A DNA stretch of 64,000 nt, from assembly GCA_012516855.1 (NCBI GenBank), contig JAAYWB010000060.1, positions 1 through 64,000 of the forward strand, given 5' to 3'. Shown piece after piece: positions 51,996 through 60,819 of this stretch. Each line of letters opens with the position of its first letter. Position 1 is the stretch's first letter. Position numbers and translations under genes: made by a program. The stretch comes from Candidatus Cloacimonadota bacterium (GTDB taxonomy: Bacteria > Cloacimonadota > Cloacimonadia > Cloacimonadales > Cloacimonadaceae). Under the pieces are notes generated by a model. That model made no database searches and had not been told where the DNA came from. It was given only the letters and a program-made list of their open reading frames with translations.

Positions 51996-54209
51996 TTACT
52001 TCATCAGCATCATTTTATTGGCCTCGACGCTGCCGTTGGCAGTGAGGCGGTAGAAATAGATGCCGCTGGAGACGTTGCGACCGTCATTGTCGGTGCCGTT
52101 CCAGACGAAGCTATGCTTGCCGAAATTCAGGTTTTCGTCCGCGAGGGTCTTGACCAGCTGGCCTTTCACGTTGTACACGGAAAGGTTGGCATGGCCGGAC
52201 TTCGGCAGGTCGAAACTGATGGTTGTTTCCGGATTGAAGGGGTTGGGGTAGTTCTGATGCAGCATGCGGGTGATGGCAGGGGCGGTGTTTTCTCCATCGG
52301 CAGAGCCGACCGGGAAGACAATCTGCAGTTCCATGAACATCACTTCACCGCCGTCCGGGGTGTTATGGTAGGAAGGAGTGATGGCATTGGAGCCCCAAGT
52401 GAAGTCATTATAGAACATAAAGCCAAGTTTTCCAACCTTGTGCTCGCCTTGCATGCCGACGAAGAGCACCTTGTCAGCAGGATAAACCCACATGGGCTTG
52501 ATCCCGGAGAACTGGGGTGTTTCGACATTGTTGAGAATGATAGGCTCGCTCCAGGTGATGCCGTTGTCCGGAGACACCGAAATATAGAGCTCGGGAGTGT
52601 TTGCATAGGTGGAGAAATCAGTGGCGGATTCATAGTTAAACCAACGGGCACGCTGGCAATCCTGCCAGACCGCGGCCATCATGCCATTGTCATTGGCATC
52701 GGTGATCTTGGTGTTGTTGTAGTGGAAGATCATGGCATCGCCGTGGGCGGTTGTATCCCAGTGGGGGAAGGGCCATTTGAGGCCTGGATGCCCGCCGCCG
52801 GCGGCAGCGATGGTCAGATAGTAATTGCCGTCGTCAGCCTGGAAGTATTCCGGGGTACCCCAGGGCGCTTCCATATCCCAAGGCACAAAGCACTGGTTGA
52901 ATGTGTCTGCGGGGTTCTTCTGCGGATACACATCTTTAACTGAGAATTCCTGGGTGGCAGGGTCGAAAACGAATTCCTTCACGACTTGGAAATCCAGCCA
53001 GTATCCACCATCTTTGGTGGACTGGGCCCAAGTGCCCAAAACGTGGATGCGGCCAAGATTGTCCAGGCTGGCATTGAGGTGGGAGGAGTTGGCGATGGCC
53101 CAGACGAGAACGGAGTCGGGATAACCGATGCTGTTTTCGTCCACAAAATAACCGTTGTTGCTACCCTGCTGTCCGGGGGGGTTCCAGGAAGGGATCCAGC
53201 TGTAGTCGCTGATGCGGGTCCATTCTCCCTGGCCGTAGTTCGGGCAGACGAAGACATCGATATCGGCTTCGCGGATGTTGGTGGAGCCGTCGGATTCAGT
53301 GGCGAAATGGTAACCGGCATAATAGACATTGCCGGCGTTGTCGGTGGTGAGGCTGTGGAAGGGACGGCGCCACTGGGCGTCCACGTTCCATTGGTTCATC
53401 TCGGGGATGGTGACATGGTTCCAGGTAAGGGGCACGCCGTTCTCAATGTCGTCGCCGTCGAAATCGGCATAGGCGATCATCAGGTTTTCCGAGGGGCCGT
53501 AAGTTCCAGTGACGGAGTTCCTGGTAGCCATATACACCCTTCTCTTGCCGGCAACAGGTGAGGGTCCGATCTGCGCGGTGGGCCAGATGAACTCATTGGT
53601 GTTGGTGGTAATTCCGCTGGGGGAAGTTATGGTGGTGGGGTTGTCGATGGCGATCTGGGTATCGTTAAAAAGGCCTGAGATGCCTGCGATGAAAGCGTCG
53701 GTGGCTACTTCAACTTCGTATTCGGCATCCGCGTCCTTGTCGCAGTGCCAGGCATAGAATGGTTTTCCGGATATGGGATCGACTGCCGTGGTGCAGTAAC
53801 CTTCGTGATTCTGCACACTGGTGATTTCGTTGTTGTTCACCACATCGCCGTTGGCATCGATATAGGTATAAAAAGAGCGGCGGGTGCTGGTGGGCTGGCG
53901 CCGGCCGTGATAGCTCATGAAATATCCGCCGCCGGCGGTATCAGGGATGTTACGCAGCGGCAGGCCGTTGTAACTACCGATCATGTAGTCGTAGTAGTTG
54001 GTGATGATCGCGGTGGGCAGCTTGGTGAAGGTGTACTCCGGAGCAGTGCGGGTTTGCACAACGGGATACACGGTACTGGGATCCACAGGGACTTTGTCCT
54101 CCATGAGAACCGGCATTTCCTTCAGGTTGGTAGCGGGCTGCATTTCCTTTGCAAAAGCAAAGGAGAGCATGAAGCCAAGCGTTAATATGACCAATAAGGT
54201 TTTTTTCAT
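51996..54209 (-). CDS. Exported beta-propeller-like protein with Asp-box and sorting tail, paralog 1 of 3
   Basis: 737 aa. ATG at 54209 with GGAGG six bases ahead. Its signal peptide (KKTLLVILTLGFMLSFAFAKE) and following ~40 residues are unlike those of the other two. The body is nearly identical to paralog 2. Starts 31 nt after the PorV-like gene with no terminator between, so it is probably the last gene of the TonB block. Sorting tail ends KMMLMK. Confidence 0.82.
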   Translation of the reverse strand: MKKTLLVILTLGFMLSFAFAKEMQPATNLKEMPVLMEDKVPVDPSTVYPVVQTRTAPEYTFTKLPTAIITNYYDYMIGSYNGLPLRNIPDTAGGGYFMSYHGRRQPTSTRRSFYTYIDANGDVVNNNEITSVQNHEGYCTTAVDPISGKPFYAWHCDKDADAEYEVEVATDAFIAGISGLFNDTQIAIDNPTTITSPSGITTNTNEFIWPTAQIGPSPVAGKRRVYMATRNSVTGTYGPSENLMIAYADFDGDDIENGVPLTWNHVTIPEMNQWNVDAQWRRPFHSLTTDNAGNVYYAGYHFATESDGSTNIREADIDVFVCPNYGQGEWTRISDYSWIPSWNPPGQQGSNNGYFVDENSIGYPDSVLVWAIANSSHLNASLDNLGRIHVLGTWAQSTKDGGYWLDFQVVKEFVFDPATQEFSVKDVYPQKNPADTFNQCFVPWDMEAPWGTPEYFQADDGNYYLTIAAAGGGHPGLKWPFPHWDTTAHGDAMIFHYNNTKITDANDNGMMAAVWQDCQRARWFNYESATDFSTYANTPELYISVSPDNGITWSEPIILNNVETPQFSGIKPMWVYPADKVLFVGMQGEHKVGKLGFMFYNDFTWGSNAITPSYHNTPDGGEVMFMELQIVFPVGSADGENTAPAITRMLHQNYPNPFNPETTISFDLPKSGHANLSVYNVKGQLVKTLADENLNFGKHSFVWNGTDNDGRNVSSGIYFYRLTANGSVEANKMMLMK

Positions 54210-54240
54210 TCTTACCTCCATTATTTATCGAGTCATTTGT

Positions 54241-55272
54241 TTAGTAGCGGAATTTTATCGACAGTCTGTGAGCGCTTTTGAGGAAGGTTTCAGCCAGTGC
54301 GCCCATATCCGTGTAGGCATAGTCGATATTGATGATGGCAAAGCGGGTGGGGATCTGATATCCGACCCCGGCGCTGAAGCCGTTGGCATCGTAGTTGATC
54401 TGGTAGCCGCCACGGAGATAGAGATTGCCCATCTTGTATTCCGTGCCGATGTTCCAGGTTTCCATGCGGTCGACGACGTTGTCGAGCTGAGCCGAAACGA
54501 TCCAGTGGGAAGTTTCGGTTCGCATGATGTCTCCGCAGATTCCCAGAGAGAAGCTCATGGGGATTTTGGAATCGAGTTCCGGTCCGTCTTCGTCAATCAA
54601 GCCGTCACCGTCATTATCGAAGAGGTCAAAAGGATCCTCATCGATGGCGCCGTCTTCATCGTCGTCCACCAAATAGCGGATGTCTGGCCCGAAATTTCGG
54701 AGGGCCATGCCGATCTTGATGTTTCTGAATCCGGTATTGTAGATGGAGCCGATATCGAAGGCATAGCTGTTCACCGAGAAGGTGTAGAGGTTTTCTCGCA
54801 GGTACTTAACACCGATGCCCGCGGAAAACTTGTTGGTGAACTGCTGGGCGTAGTTGAGCCCGAAAGCCAGGCTGCTGTTGGTGAATTGCTCACCGGTGGG
54901 GCTAAATGTCTCCTCGTCGGTGATGTCCATCTTGTCCATGTGCAGCACGGAACCGTAGGCAGCGAAGGTGGAGGGGCCGTTGGTATAGGTGCCTGCCACG
55001 AAATCATGCATGATGCCGGCAGGCCAGTTCGTATGAGAGGCCAGCACCTGGTTTTCGAAGGCAGGGGCAAGTCCGGCGGGGTTCCAGTAAACAGAGGAAA
55101 CGTCGTCTGTAACCGCGGTGTAGGCTTCGCCCATGCCGATTGCGCGGGCGTCCACACCCAGTTTGAGGAATTGCAGGGCGGCCGTTCCCACTTTGCCGAA
55201 GGGCTTGGCGGAAAGCAGGCCGGGCAACAGCATCAGAGCCAGCACGATGATCAGTAGGGTTTGTTTTTTCAC
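54241..55272 (-). CDS. PorV/PorQ-family (UPF0164) outer-membrane barrel protein
   Basis: 343 aa. GTG start at 55272 with GGGGAGG five bases ahead; signal peptide LLIIVLALMLLPGLLSA. Family marks: LKLGVDARAIGMGEAYTAVTDDVSSVYWNPAG near the N-terminus and a beta-rich rest ending in FRY. PorV is the outer-membrane partner of the type IX system that delivers cargo with the sorting tail, so location beside such cargo fits. A loop carries acidic calcium-type repeats (DDDEDGAIDEDP, DNDGDGLIDEDG). No other type IX core gene is in view. Confidence 0.85.
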   Translation of the reverse strand: MKKQTLLIIVLALMLLPGLLSAKPFGKVGTAALQFLKLGVDARAIGMGEAYTAVTDDVSSVYWNPAGLAPAFENQVLASHTNWPAGIMHDFVAGTYTNGPSTFAAYGSVLHMDKMDITDEETFSPTGEQFTNSSLAFGLNYAQQFTNKFSAGIGVKYLRENLYTFSVNSYAFDIGSIYNTGFRNIKIGMALRNFGPDIRYLVDDDEDGAIDEDPFDLFDNDGDGLIDEDGPELDSKIPMSFSLGICGDIMRTETSHWIVSAQLDNVVDRMETWNIGTEYKMGNLYLRGGYQINYDANGFSAGVGYQIPTRFAIINIDYAYTDMGALAETFLKSAHRLSIKFRY

Positions 55273-55282
55273 TGTTCCTCCC

Positions 55283-58200
55283 CTATTTGATGATGACGAA
55301 CTTGCCGACCTTGATCTTGTTGTCGGCTTTATTTTGTACGGAGTACAGATACACTCCGGGCGCAATGATCTGATTGTGCTTGGTGAGCAGGTTCCAATCG
55401 TGCATGCCGCTGGCGGAGATGCCTTTGGTCGCGGCTTTGGAAACCGTGATGATGTCAGCCTGGTATGCGCCGTTGTGATCCAGTTCCTGAACGAGGTCGC
55501 CAGCCAGGGTGTAGATGCGGATCTTGCACTCCTGAGGCAAGTTTATGAACCAGAGACGGCGGCTTTTGTCGCCTTTTTCATCATTGTCGCGTCGGCCGTC
55601 GAAGGTGCTTCTGCCGATGTAGGGATTTGGCACCACATAGATATTATCCATGGATTCCTGGGCAAGGGTGCCGGGGAAGAAGATCTTCATGTTGGCATCG
55701 GCGTCGCGTCCGGTTTCAAGGTAGTTAAGGTCGTTTTCAGGAATGCCGCGGTCGAAGGCTGTTACGGCAATGTAGTATTCAACACCTTTGCGGGGATACA
55801 TAATGGCGGAGTGGTAATACCTGCGGGCCAGCCGCTGGGTTTTCAATTTTGCCATGCGATCAGTGTATTCCGGATCATCCGGATTATTTACGTTGATATT
55901 GACCTGTCCACCATGCCCTGGAAGCGGTATCATCTTGGAGTCGTAGAGTTCGTCAAAGATTTCAGGCCGCATTTCGGGATGTTTGAAAATGCGTGCCTGC
56001 ATGGCTTTGATCACGAAATCCGGACATCCGTCATATTCCTCCGCGATGGCCTCAGCCTGGGCTTTGGTTTCCACGCTCCACTCCTTGTGGGGATCGTAGA
56101 TGGGCCAACCCCAGAAGAGATCGTCGGGATTGCTGGTGTATAGGTAGTTTTGATCGAAAGCGGTATAAAGGCTGTAATCTTCGGTCTTAGTCCAGGCGTT
56201 CCGGTTGGGAAGGCCTTTGTCTATTCCCAGATAACCACCGTAATTCCAATGCAGTGAATCGGCTGGATGCGAGAAGTTCACTTGGTAATCCAGCAAATCC
56301 TGCGGAGTTTCGATCTTATCCCAGCGCTCCATCAAGATCCAGTCTTCCCGTGATCCGCTGCCGCTTCGGCCCCAGGTGGCATATCCCTGGAAATCGTGGC
56401 GTAGCCTATGGCCTGTGAACGGATTGACAGTGGCGTTCATGTTGAACGCGAGGGAATCGGATAAAGCCGGGGGCTGGAATTCTTCGGGATAGTCACTCCA
56501 GTCAACAGCGTATGGGTCAGAATCCAAGCCGGGGATCAGATTGGGGCTGGTGGGGTTCTGCCAACCGATCTTTCCACTGGAAACGGTCTTGGTGTCATAG
56601 GAGAATTCACTGCGGTTGTCCCAGTAGAGGTCTATGCGGTTGCCGTTGTCGGCCATTTCCGCAAAGAGCTTGGGAATCTCCGGGGGTTCGGGAGGATTGT
56701 AATGAGGGAACGTGTCTGGCAATACCACGGTGGTGAGGGTTTGCGCTCTGTCGTAAATTTCTTTGGCCCACTGCGCTGAGGCTTTGAGGTCTTCCTGATT
56801 TTCACCGGGGAATACAGCGATCACGATCTTCATGGTCTTGCCGGGAGGCAGGTTCCAGGAGCTTTCGGATGGGTCGGTCATGCCTTCCTGGTCACCGTAG
56901 AAAGCGAACAGAAACCGGGTGTCATTGGGAGTGGGCTGTTCCCATTCCATCACGTCGATCTGCTCGGGGCGGAGGGCTGTATATTTTGATTCATCGGGAT
57001 TTCTACCCGTCAGCAGCCAGTATTTTTCATTGGCCGTGCGCCGCGGTGAGAAGTTCCAACTGTAGGGGTTGAAGTCGTCCGGGCCGTCCCCCACTTTCCA
57101 GTACCAGCAATGGAATTGAAGCTGTTCGGGGTCCGGGGTGCAAACACGGGCGCCAACGCGACCGGTTGTCAGGCCGCCGTCGCCATCGGCATCATAGGTG
57201 TAGGCAAATTCGTAGCCCGTACCTTTCACATATCCGGATTTATCGTCCGCGGCTTTCTCGGGGCCCATGCTCTGGGGACCAACGTCGCAATCCATGTAAA
57301 TACCCATGGCGCAGTCAAACAGGGTGTCCTGGGTGGCGATATTCATATTGGTAATGTTGAATTCCACATACACCATGTTCTTGATGTAGTCATAACTCCA
57401 CTGGTAGGACATCTGGCGAACGCGCACGTTCAGCGGATAATGGCGGTTGCGGCTTCTGGACCGACCCAGGTCCCTGTCTCCAACTGTGCCAAGGGGGCAA
57501 TAATCGTAATAGTAGGAGATGAAGTCCTGCTCGGAAACAGGAGCCCCGTCTTCATCCACCTGGCCGTCTCCGTCGTCGTCATAAGGATTGGAAAAGTCAT
57601 AGGTGGGATGAGAGGTGTCGGACAACTCCATGAAGCCCAAAGGAAACCAGATTTCGGAATTGGTTCCTTCATTGATGATGTTATAGTTGTTGGTGTCGGC
57701 GATGTACTGTCCGCCGAAGGACTGGAACTGGACGGGCAATTCGTGCGCGGCTCTCAACGGGAAAGTGTAGCCAACAAAGTCCTCGTCGATGATGCCGTCT
57801 CCATCGTCATCCACACCCCGCTTCTGATAGCGGGTACTGGCGGTCGCGATTCCATCCAGGGCATTGTAGGCGTTGTACATGTCCACGGCATCCGCATTTC
57901 CGGCCACCAGAGGATTGTAGGCGGGCAGGAATTCGTAGAGGTCCAAGTCACCGTCAAAGCCAACCGTGACCAGAGTGTCCACCACCGGTTTCATCCAGGG
58001 CTGCCAGTCAGGGGTGCCTTCCGCGACTGTGGCGGTGCTGTCGGCGCTGGGATTGAGCGCTTTCCAGTAGAGCTTGCGGCCGGCGTCGTCGCGGCGGTAT
58101 TTCTTGGCCCCGAACCAGAGCGCGCCCTGGTAGAGGTAATCGATACCGCTGCCACCAGGATACTCCAGCGACGGGTATTGAGGCACCACGTCGTCTCCGG

Positions 58201-58369
58201 AGCCGAAGAAACCGTAGTTACTCACCCGCAGCCAAATGTTACCCACATTATGGTATAGGGAAAGGTCAAGTTTCTTGGACCCTGATGAAGATTCCGCCAT
58301 TGCCGCGAAAGCAGTTCCGGAGAACAGCAACGCGAGTATCAAGCAGAACAATAATTTGTTAAACTTCAT
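55283..58369 (-). CDS. Large exported protein with calcium-type acidic motifs, unknown function
   Basis: 1028 aa. Signal peptide LLFCLILALLFSGTAFAA. Contains DDDGDGIIDEDF, DDDGDGQVDEDG and DADGDGGL motifs (DxDGxxDE type). C-terminus has VPNPYIGRSTFDGR, KIRIYTLAGDLVQEL and GVYLYSVQNK ... GKFVIIK, a long variant of the sorting tail. Proteins of this kind with a PorV partner next door occur in FCB genomes. It lies 10 nt before the PorV-like gene and 19 nt after tonB, so it is co-transcribed. No enzymatic motif. Confidence 0.78.
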   Translation of the reverse strand: MKFNKLLFCLILALLFSGTAFAAMAESSSGSKKLDLSLYHNVGNIWLRVSNYGFFGSGDDVVPQYPSLEYPGGSGIDYLYQGALWFGAKKYRRDDAGRKLYWKALNPSADSTATVAEGTPDWQPWMKPVVDTLVTVGFDGDLDLYEFLPAYNPLVAGNADAVDMYNAYNALDGIATASTRYQKRGVDDDGDGIIDEDFVGYTFPLRAAHELPVQFQSFGGQYIADTNNYNIINEGTNSEIWFPLGFMELSDTSHPTYDFSNPYDDDGDGQVDEDGAPVSEQDFISYYYDYCPLGTVGDRDLGRSRSRNRHYPLNVRVRQMSYQWSYDYIKNMVYVEFNITNMNIATQDTLFDCAMGIYMDCDVGPQSMGPEKAADDKSGYVKGTGYEFAYTYDADGDGGLTTGRVGARVCTPDPEQLQFHCWYWKVGDGPDDFNPYSWNFSPRRTANEKYWLLTGRNPDESKYTALRPEQIDVMEWEQPTPNDTRFLFAFYGDQEGMTDPSESSWNLPPGKTMKIVIAVFPGENQEDLKASAQWAKEIYDRAQTLTTVVLPDTFPHYNPPEPPEIPKLFAEMADNGNRIDLYWDNRSEFSYDTKTVSSGKIGWQNPTSPNLIPGLDSDPYAVDWSDYPEEFQPPALSDSLAFNMNATVNPFTGHRLRHDFQGYATWGRSGSGSREDWILMERWDKIETPQDLLDYQVNFSHPADSLHWNYGGYLGIDKGLPNRNAWTKTEDYSLYTAFDQNYLYTSNPDDLFWGWPIYDPHKEWSVETKAQAEAIAEEYDGCPDFVIKAMQARIFKHPEMRPEIFDELYDSKMIPLPGHGGQVNINVNNPDDPEYTDRMAKLKTQRLARRYYHSAIMYPRKGVEYYIAVTAFDRGIPENDLNYLETGRDADANMKIFFPGTLAQESMDNIYVVPNPYIGRSTFDGRRDNDEKGDKSRRLWFINLPQECKIRIYTLAGDLVQELDHNGAYQADIITVSKAATKGISASGMHDWNLLTKHNQIIAPGVYLYSVQNKADNKIKVGKFVIIK

Positions 58370-58388
58370 GCAATACTCCCAATATATC

Positions 58389-59039
58389 TTAATTTAATTT
58401 GAACTCAACGTCCAGAATAACCAGGGTGTTCACTGGGTTTCCGTTCATCTTGCCAGGCTGGAAGCGGGCGGCTTTGACGGCGGCAATCGCCGCTTCATCC
58501 AATCCACCGGCTCCGGACTGAACCGATTTCCGAACTTCCACATTGCCCACCCGGCCGTCTTTGTAAACCTCCACTTCCAACACCACTGTTCCCTGCACAC
58601 CGGCCTTTTTGGCAAAGGCGGGATAGGCAGGATTGATGCTACTGATGGGAACGGGGGCATCTTCATAAGGCTCGAAGCCGGGAGGCATTTCGTCTTCATC
58701 GACTTGCAGGGTAGTGCTGGTGGTGGCCTGGTAGTCTCCAAAGATCTGCAAGGCCTGGGCTCTTTGTTCAGCCAGTTCCGGAGTGTCTTCAGTGGCCAGT
58801 TCTTCACTGAACACGGGGATGCTGATCTCTATCTCCTGTTCCTGCACGTCCTCTTCTTTTTCGCGCTGGTCCGGCGGCGCTTCGGCCATTTCAGCCAGCG
58901 CGGATTCTTCTTTGCTTTGTTGCGATTCCATCCTTGGCATAACCAGGAAGCCGAACAGTATAAGGGTTATGGCCAAGGCCAGCGCTTTGCTGAACTGGGC
59001 GTTGGCGTGGTCTTTCCAGTCAATTATCTTGGCAGCCAT
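58389..59039 (-). CDS. tonB: TonB-family energy-transducing protein
   Basis: 216 aa. One N-terminal membrane helix (ALAITLILFGFLVM), an acidic Glu-rich spacer (~40-100) rather than Pro-rich, and a C-terminal TonB domain (YPAFAKKAGVQGTVVLEVEV, DEAAIAAVKAARFQPGK). Transmits proton-motive force from ExbB/ExbD to the receptor. Eleven nt after exbD. Confidence 0.93.
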   Translation of the reverse strand: MAAKIIDWKDHANAQFSKALALAITLILFGFLVMPRMESQQSKEESALAEMAEAPPDQREKEEDVQEQEIEISIPVFSEELATEDTPELAEQRAQALQIFGDYQATTSTTLQVDEDEMPPGFEPYEDAPVPISSINPAYPAFAKKAGVQGTVVLEVEVYKDGRVGNVEVRKSVQSGAGGLDEAAIAAVKAARFQPGKMNGNPVNTLVILDVEFKLN

Positions 59040-59049
59040 ATTTCACCTC

Positions 59050-59475
59050 TTATAGCTTTCTTTGCACTTCAAAGACAACGTTGCGGGTGTCAGCGTCCTG
59101 AAGGCGCATCATTACATCACGCACAGCCTGATAGCGGGTGTCTCTGTCCGTTCTGAAACATACCTGCAGGGTAGGGATCTCCCGGGCTTTGGCTTTCATC
59201 GTGGTAACAATGGAATCATCTTCCACCGAGCGAGGAAAGTCGTCGATCAGGATATCCTCCTTACGCGTGATATATATGGTCGCGGATTCGTTGCGGGATA
59301 CACGTTCTATGTTTTCCGAGGCAAAGGGAAATCTGTCCCTATTCACCCAGAAAACCCGTTCCTGCACGAAAACCGTGGAAACCATGAAGAAGAGCAACAG
59401 CAAAAAGGCGATGTCGCCGGTCGAAGTGGTGGGAATGCTCACTTCCGGCTTTTCTTTCAACATAATCTTGGCCAT
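59050..59475 (-). CDS. exbD: ExbD/TolR-family protein, copy 2
   Basis: 141 aa. IPTTSTGDIAFLLLLFFMVSTVF is the single helix with the conserved proton-carrying Asp. Periplasmic domain of standard size. Together with the other ExbD it may form a hetero-dimer in the ExbB ring. Ten nt spacing to each neighbour. Confidence 0.92.
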   Translation of the reverse strand: MAKIMLKEKPEVSIPTTSTGDIAFLLLLFFMVSTVFVQERVFWVNRDRFPFASENIERVSRNESATIYITRKEDILIDDFPRSVEDDSIVTTMKAKAREIPTLQVCFRTDRDTRYQAVRDVMMRLQDADTRNVVFEVQRKL

Positions 59476-59485
59476 TGCTTTGCTC

Positions 59486-59959
59486 CTATATTGCTGTGGA
59501 GATGGAGATCATGGCCCGGTCACGGTATGTGACCAAGTGGTCAACCAGTCTCACCATCTCGCTGTATTTGGCTTCGGGATTCGTCTTCACCAGGAAGAGC
59601 ATCTTAGTTGATTTAAGCTTGGGGTCTGTTTCCTGCCTGTTGATGGAGTCGCGCAATTGTATCTTTTCCAGGATAAGCTTGTCCAGTTCGGCATCGCTGT
59701 AGGAGCGCGGCTCATCATTATTGACCTTCAACAATCCTGTTTCCATGATCTCGAGGCGGGTCATTTCCTTTTCTGTGAGCTTGAGCTGGGTGGTCTGAAG
59801 CTGTTCCTGGGTTACGGCTTTGTTCAACTGAACCTTCACGCCTTCCTTGACGTCGAACTTGGTGGTTGACATAAAGAAGACAATCAGCAGGAAAGCGATG
59901 TCGCCAGTTGACGTGGTCGGTATACTGACGCTACCCCTTTTCTTGCGGGTGATTTTCAT
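59486..59959 (-). CDS. exbD: ExbD/TolR-family protein, copy 1
   Basis: 157 aa. IPTTSTGDIAFLLIVFFMSTTKF carries the conserved Asp in the helix. The periplasmic part is longer than in copy 2 and Lys/Glu-rich. Starts 12 nt after exbB. Confidence 0.92.
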   Translation of the reverse strand: MKITRKKRGSVSIPTTSTGDIAFLLIVFFMSTTKFDVKEGVKVQLNKAVTQEQLQTTQLKLTEKEMTRLEIMETGLLKVNNDEPRSYSDAELDKLILEKIQLRDSINRQETDPKLKSTKMLFLVKTNPEAKYSEMVRLVDHLVTYRDRAMISISTAI

Positions 59960-59971
59960 TATTTCCCCCTA

Positions 59972-60796
59972 TCAAGACTCGATGAGGGCTTCTGTAACCT
60001 TCTCTGAGGCTCTTTGCATGTCGATAACTATGCCATCCACCATGGTGGTGAAGATGTTATAAAGCAATTGCACGGGAATGGCGACGATCAAGCCCCATTT
60101 GGTGGTGATCAAAGCGACCTTGATACCGTCGGCCACAATGGTGGCGTCCACAGAACGGGCTTTGGCGATGGCGTCGAAGGCGATGATCATACCGTCAACC
60201 GTACCCAAGAACCCCAGCATGGGGGCCAGGGTGATGGCTGAGGTCATTTCCACGAAGCCTTTCTCGAGGTAAGACATTTCGATCATGGCGGCGTTTTCCA
60301 TGTTCTTTTCCACCGCATCTGCGCCGCGTTCGGCTTTCAGCAGGCCGGCATAGACAACTGCCGACACGGGGCCGCGGGTGTTTTTTGCAAATTCAATGGC
60401 TTCCTTGATCTTCTTCTCTTTGACCAGGGCCAGGATCTTGTTCAGGAAGTCGTTGAGGTTGATCTTCGCGTACATCAGGGCAATGAATTTCCAGATCATG
60501 TAGGCGAGGCCGTAAATGGCAACGAACAGGATCGGCCACATGGCCCATCCGCCATCGATGAATTCTTTCACCAGGGCACGGCCGAACAGGAATTCAGCCA
60601 CTCCTTTGAGTCCGGATGATTTTTCTTCGATCGGAGCGGTTTCGGCTACAGGTTCTTCAGCGATGGGTTCGGTGATGGCGGTGTCGCTTTCGGCAGCCGC
60701 TGTGGTGGTTGTTTCTGTTTGGGCATAAGCCAGGCCAACGAGCAGCATGCTCATCAGCACTATCAGGGGCAGTATTTTCGAGAAGCTTTTTCTCAT
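59972..60796 (-). CDS. exbB: ExbB/TolQ/MotA-family proton channel with signal-peptide-like N-terminus
   Basis: 274 aa from the ATG at 60796 (GGAGGAAAG eight bases ahead). N-terminal signal-like helix LPLIVLMSMLLVGLAYA, then a Thr/Glu/Pro/Ala-rich segment (~25-60), then the usual three helices (WPILFVAIYGLAYMIW; ITLAPMLGFLGTVDGMI; VALITTKWGLIVAIPVQLLYN). The extra N-terminal part is seen in FCB and other ExbB-like proteins. Forms the channel with ExbD. Gap to the receptor gene is 23 nt. Confidence 0.92.
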   Translation of the reverse strand: MRKSFSKILPLIVLMSMLLVGLAYAQTETTTTAAAESDTAITEPIAEEPVAETAPIEEKSSGLKGVAEFLFGRALVKEFIDGGWAMWPILFVAIYGLAYMIWKFIALMYAKINLNDFLNKILALVKEKKIKEAIEFAKNTRGPVSAVVYAGLLKAERGADAVEKNMENAAMIEMSYLEKGFVEMTSAITLAPMLGFLGTVDGMIIAFDAIAKARSVDATIVADGIKVALITTKWGLIVAIPVQLLYNIFTTMVDGIVIDMQRASEKVTEALIES

Positions 60797-60819
60797 GTTA
60801 TCTTTCCTCCAGGGGATTT

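Noticed and set aside
57110-58258. 382-codon plus-strand frame opposite the 1028-residue exported protein
   Set aside because: Val/Gly/His-rich shadow translation with no motif; the opposite strand has a signal peptide, family motifs and tight operon spacing.
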